A stretch of 64,000 nt of DNA from Strobilurus pachycystidiatus (Eukaryota > Basidiomycota > Agaricomycetes > Agaricales > Physalacriaceae): NCBI GenBank assembly GCA_019915135.1, contig JAHLMK010000008.1, positions 1,550,001 through 1,614,000 of the forward strand, given 5' to 3'. A program made the translations under genes and the position numbers. Under the pieces are notes generated by a model, which ran no database searches, was not told the DNA's origin, and saw only the letters and a program-made list of their open reading frames with translations. This document shows positions 59,769-64,000 of this stretch, piece by piece (within the stretch, counting starts at the first letter, position 1; each line of letters starts with the position of its first letter).

Positions 59769-60560
59769 ATGGAGGTATTTTACCATGTTGTTTCCCGTCC
59801 ACTGCAGCCTCATGAATGACATCCCAGTCAGGTCGTCAACGATCGCTCCGCTCTTTTATCCAACTACGAGGTCTTGTCGCTACTACGTGAGCTCGAGGCA
59901 GATCATCTGTCGCGAACGAAAACGGCCGTCCGAATCAAAAAGGAAGAGGAGGCTGCCGGCGTCGTCTCCAACATTATTCCTGGCGAGAGGCACCCCAGCA
60001 ACGTCGAGGTGATCCAGAATCTGAGAACCATCGAGGTCGAGGTGCGCTGTCTGTTAGAGCAGCGCGTTGCGCGCTTACGGACCTTTTGCGTATTTGAACA
60101 GGCGATCAAACACCTTTCTGCTGACTACCAAGCTGTCAACTCGCAGACTGAAGAAGGCATCTCAGAACTCGTGTCTAAGCTTGGCGCGTACGACTTGACC
60201 AAGGCAGAGAAGCTGCAGATAGTGAATCTCGCACCCAGTTTGCCCGTTGAACTCTACGTCGTGCGTGATTCTTCTTCATGACTCAAACTTACCCCCATCA
60301 TTTTGATTGTAAAGATCGTCGAAGAACTCGAGGACCGCCTAGGGGAATCGATGGATAGCCTACTGGCGGAAATTAAATCGTCGCTGTCCGCCCCGCCGGC
60401 AAGTGTTCCTTCATACGAAGCAGACGTCGCGATGATATCTGGGCCACAATCGGCGTCCCTCTGGGATGCAGACGGCGATGTGGAGACAAATGACATTGAG
60501 TTCGATGACAGAGGAGAAGGAGCTGGCGTAGAAGGCGACTTGGATGTCGACGATGAATGA
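59769..60560 (+). CDS. RPC17: RNA polymerase III subunit RPC9/Rpc17 (CGRP-RCP family)
   Basis: Rpc17 pairs with Rpc25 to form the stalk of RNA polymerase III, needed for initiation at tRNA and 5S genes. Exons 59769-59774, 59832-60260 and 60315-60560 give 226 residues. The first coding exon is only ATGGAG. The protein then reads VVNDRSALLSNYEVLSLLRE, the HRDC-like start of the family, and later LTKAEKLQIVNLAPSLPVELYVIVEELEDRL, of which LKLxKAEKLQIVNxxP is the family mark. The C-terminus is acidic (DLDVDDE), longer than yeast. Rpb4 of polymerase II is related but lacks this arrangement. Start is 153 bp after the preceding gene. Confidence 0.87.
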
Positions 60561-62385
60561 AGTACCTTTGTGTGTGTTTTCTTCTCTCTTGAAGTCGTTT
60601 AAGACTAATCTTTGGGAAAAGATATATCAATAATTTGTATTACCGACGTCTGCTGGACTGTTTCAACTACTGGTCCGTTACATGGCCCGGAGAATGGTGA
60701 GGAGTCTATTGAGAGTGGCTATATGGTCTCATACGTTGAGGGTCCTGGCATGACCATGGGCGTTCCTCCTTCTACCAAATCGAGACGCGCCTACAATTTC
60801 GACCCGTCTGGCAGATGGCAACATGAAGCTGGAATACTATGGCGTGTCTCCGGATTGGAGAATTCCGCGCGGTTTAATCACCTTTCAGCGCTTGTATTAG
60901 ACCTGGTCTTGGGGTCACTATTGTCCCAGGAGCAATCTGGCCCGATACTGACGTTGGTACTACTACCGGTGCCTCCAAGCAGGCTGAAAAAGGTAGACTC
61001 GACGCGGTACTGGTGCCAAACACAGGGCTGTCTCGTGTCATACAGTGGACCTGTTTACCGGTTTTTGAGCATGGACTCGGCAGTTTGATACCCTTACAGT
61101 CATGGAAGGAACGTACATTTCGAGCGCCGACATCGTAGAACGACCCAAGGTTAGCAAGAGGTGATGCTTTCATGGCGACGCCATCTCCTTCTCGAGAACG
61201 CCGAATATGCCATGTACTTCCATTCAGATTCATCGAAGTACTCAAATTTCTACCTTTCAGAGGGACGCATTGAATGGGTGTATCCAGTCACGGTTTAGCC
61301 ACGGTCGGCGTTGCGAAGGCCTCGACACAGTCTCGACACCCTGCGGACTGTATAACTAGCTGGAACCAGGAATACTCTTGGCGCGCAATCCAGGGACTCT
61401 TTCTTGACGATGACGACGCGTTACAGAGGTGGTTCGGATTTCATTTTAGTGAGACGTCAACAGAGAGTCTATCTTCTCTACGCCTCGGACATTAAGAGCT
61501 TCCAAGCTCTCCGCCTTTGATGACACTACTACAATCTTAATGATCGAATCAAAGTCATAATAGGTGCGACTTCTTCTCAAAAACATTGACGTCAATTCGA
61601 ACAATCCCATCTTAGTTTCGGCTCTAGAATACCCTGGAATGATTGAACTCGACGGGGTATGCAACTAGTATAACAACCCCCTGCGGTCTAGTTTGTCAGC
61701 TACACTGCTAACAGATCTATAATCTCTTCGCAAAGTTCGCATCTCACGGCTCCGGATGGGTGCCTAATCGATATGAATTCTTCACAACGACCGTGAGTCT
61801 CCGAAGGTCTTGTGTTGAGTGCCTTACTTCTCAGCCTTTCCATCTCAGGTGCATTCTCCGCTTAAGCCGACATCGCGTTGTAAATTGTTCGTCATAAGTA
61901 CATGCCACCAAGCACGTACGACCTTTCTCTGGGGACCAATGATCTCTAAATGGGCGATTGCTGGAGGCCGGACTTGCTAGGGAGCAGTCACTGCATTTAG
62001 TTTTAGGCCCCGGGCTCGCCCACCATCGTTCCGGCGGACGTAGTATGGGATCTGGATATCGATGCGGGTGCTAGTCAAAGCCGCATTGTTAGAGACACCA
62101 ACAGCTGATACTGACTTGAACGATCTGGGAAGTTATCACCTAAGTATCAAGCAGAGGCTGGTATCCCCAGTGGCAGCGCTGTGCTGGACACTATCAGCCC
62201 TTCTACTGGAGTAGAATATCTCGGTCGGTCATAGAGATTGAAGTACCCCTGTTTCTAACCTCTCAACTGAAGGGCACGGTGAGCATGTCGCTCGAGCTCA
62301 TCACAACCAAACAAGTGAGCCGAACCTCCTTCCTGTGATATTTAGTTCATCGAGTCATGTTTTGTACTTCAAATAAGACATTCGG
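60561..62385. other. Intergenic, 1.8 kb, possible decayed gene fragments
   Basis: A 158-codon frame at 60612-61088 and several shorter ones occur on both strands, but none shows a complete domain. The short frame around 61210-61285 (YFHSDSSKYSNFYLSEGRI) looks protein-like yet is closed on both sides by stops. Read as intergenic with perhaps degenerate fragments. Confidence 0.45.
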
Positions 62386-64000
62386 TCACTGCACTATCAG
62401 CACCGCTCTCTCCAAAAGAACATCGACATCAACCTGATCTTTGAGGAACTCAAACGCCTTGTTTAACAAGTCATTCCTCAAGTCCTTCTGTTCCATATGC
62501 TTCTGCAAGAAAGCGATGCAGAGAATGGTGGCCCAGATATGTCGATCCACGCCCTGTAACACACCCTCTTCAACAGCACGTTCTCCTACAATAGCCTGAA
62601 GAGCATTGTTCAGCGGGAAAGATCCATCGGCCTTCTGCAAACTCAGAACTTCAGAAATTTCTGGTGAAATGCGTGCCGGTTCCCCGAGGTGTAAATCTCT
62701 CTCGTTGTGGGATGGACGCGCAGCGGGATTGGTCGGGACTCTCCCAAATTGGGGAGACGGGCTGCGCTGGAGCTCCAAATCCTCCTCCGACGGTTCATCT
62801 TCGGCCTCTGTCCAGTAGGATTGATCGGTCGATGATCCCTCCAAGGAACTCATGGTTGAGTATGAGTCGGAGGTACCATCACTGTCATCCGTGTCCTCTC
62901 CATTTCGCCTAGACCGATGCCGACTATCGCGACGAAGGTTTCTTGTCGCTGGTATTGGCGATCCAGGCCATCCGCCGGGGATCAGCCTGCTGATATTCAC
63001 TGACTCGTCACGGTTTCGCGTAGTGGGAGACACTGGGGTATCAGCGGTTTGCCCTGGCCTAGATCCCCCTAGGACGCTCATGAGGGTCCCGAGCAGACCA
63101 CCGGGGCGAGAGGGCTCAGGCCTATGTTGTTTTCGTGTAGGTCTCTCCACGGCAACGAATGATGTGTGTTCGCTGACAAGTTGATAATGGGTACCAAGAT
63201 ACACAATGGCCTCTTTGTGGCCTTCAGCAGGCGCCGCGACAGCAGATTCAGGAAGTGGAGCATGACCAGCTTCATGCTCCCGTATCAAGTAATGGGCAGC
63301 CAGTGTGTGAATAGGTGGAATCTGAGGGTCGAGATCCGCGAGCTGGACGCCTCGAATGGGAACAGTCAAAAGAAAAGGTTGACCCGTCTCTTCGATTTGA
63401 CCTCGTAGAGTCACTTCTCGTGGGGTGAACGGTTTCCTGAGCTGGAAGATGGCATATATGACAGTGCGGATATCCGCATGGATGTCATGGATCGCCGTTG
63501 GCGCCTGCTGAAAGTTTGGAGGAGAATATGCCGTGCTAGGAGGATTCGACTGAGTAGACGCCACCACTGCATTGTCAGGGATACCCCAATCAACGCTGAC
63601 GTTGCGAACGAATGGGGTTCGTCCAGCGCGTAGTAGACGTGCACACTTTCCTGTGATATCCTCTGCGCGCGTAGCCAAAAGGCATACACCATTGCCAGCA
63701 TTAGCAATACCCTCGCACATCGCGGTCGAGACTTGGTGACCAATTCCCAGTGTATACACACGGAGCGGCGCCGATGGAGTCGCTTCATTCACGGCTTTTC
63801 TGACCAAGCCCACGACAGCTTGTACGTTGTGTGCCTACACAGAAAGTATTAGAGATAGAGATTGCAGACGTGTCAAATTACTCACCTCGCCGTCTGTCAA
63901 CATGAAGACCGCGGTCGGCAATGCAGTGTCGCGCTGTCGGTGTACGCGGTCCAGAGCAAGATAGATGTCCGTTCCACCATAATTCGCAGTCATTGTACGG
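62386..64000 (-). CDS. von Willebrand factor A (VIT-type) domain protein, N-terminus beyond window
   Basis: The gene enters from the right edge. Exon 64000-63896 encodes TANYGGTDIYLALDRVH and TAVFMLTDGE, the end of a vWA domain with its TDGE/metal-site strand. After the intron 63895-63835 the frame runs to TGA at 62386: AHNVQAVVGLVRKAVNEA, LRVYTLGIGHQVSTAMCEGIAN, then a beta-rich region (VNEATP... PFTPREVTLRGQIEETGQPF), a long serine/acidic linker (63100-62700) and a C-terminal helical module (SFPLNNALQAIVGERAVEEG to LLNKAFEFLKDQVDVD). This matches the layout of fungal VIT-vWA proteins related to inter-alpha-trypsin heavy chains and the PARP4/VIT group. Most of the N-terminal VIT part would be outside. 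Function unknown. Confidence 0.78.

Noticed and set aside
59769..60560. GINS subunit Sld5 or Rpb4
   Set aside because: The KAEKLQIVN motif and the NYEVLSLLRE start fit Rpc17/RPC9 better.
60612..61088. 158-codon plus-strand frame after RPC17
   Set aside because: No recognisable domain; lacks splice context and overlaps an equally open minus-strand frame.
1..64000. tRNA, rRNA or CRISPR features
   Set aside because: No A/B-box pairs, rRNA-like blocks or spaced direct repeats of CRISPR type were seen on either strand.

Overview
The window reads as nuclear DNA of a filamentous basidiomycete, most likely an Agaricomycete. Genes are dense and lie on both strands. Nearly every gene is cut by many introns of about 46-60 nt. 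The set of orthologues is typical of mushroom-forming fungi: a PacC/Rim101 pH regulator, a Tea1-like kelch protein, a Pal1-like morphology protein, a multi-OB POT1, an 11S (PA28/REG) proteasome activator that yeasts lack, and a TAF1 ending in a zinc knuckle. No bacterial, organellar or viral genes, rRNA, tRNA or CRISPR array were seen. Gene models below come from reading splice sites by eye; where I could close the reading frame exactly I give exon ends.

Layout. 1-7508 (+): 3' two thirds of cytoplasmic dynein heavy chain. 7627-8795 (-): homoserine kinase. 8931-13908 (+): RRP5. 14148-17583 (+): POT1-like telomere protein. 19102-19707 (+): myosin regulatory light chain. 20116-22080 (+): PacC/Rim101. 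23518-25866 (-) and 26315-28594 (+): two divergent flavin monooxygenases, the second with a Baeyer-Villiger fingerprint and a one-base frameshift. 28833-31757 (-): Pal1-like. 32096-35710 (+): Zn2Cys6 transcription factor. 36031-40845 (+): Tea1-like kelch/coiled-coil protein. 41214-43028 and 43127-45583 (+): EME1 and MUS81, the two subunits of one structure-specific endonuclease, side by side. 45758-46128: a 371-bp inverted-repeat element. 46539-50070 (-): TAF1. 50229-51439 (+): PA28/REG-gamma. 51.5-54.5 kb: weakly supported small ORFs. 54602-56832 (-): uncharacterised protein. 56946-57425 (+): mitoribosomal mL43. 57770-59615 (+): uncharacterised protein. 59769-60560 (+): RNA polymerase III subunit RPC9/Rpc17. 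62386-64000 (-): von Willebrand A domain protein, cut by the window edge.

Most genes are housekeeping and independent. Links of function that stand out are the EME1-MUS81 pair, the divergent monooxygenase pair with a Zn2Cys6 regulator a few kb away, and three genes of polarity and cytoskeleton (Pal1-like, Tea1-like, myosin light chain; dynein also lies in the window). Several head-to-head gene pairs share promoters of only 113-158 bp.

The most unusual signals are the EME1-MUS81 pair, a 9-nt microexon with a GC splice donor that encodes part of the activation loop of the PA28 homologue, four GC-AG introns in all, the inverted-repeat element with helically spaced GTAGCAC sites, and the frameshifted monooxygenase.
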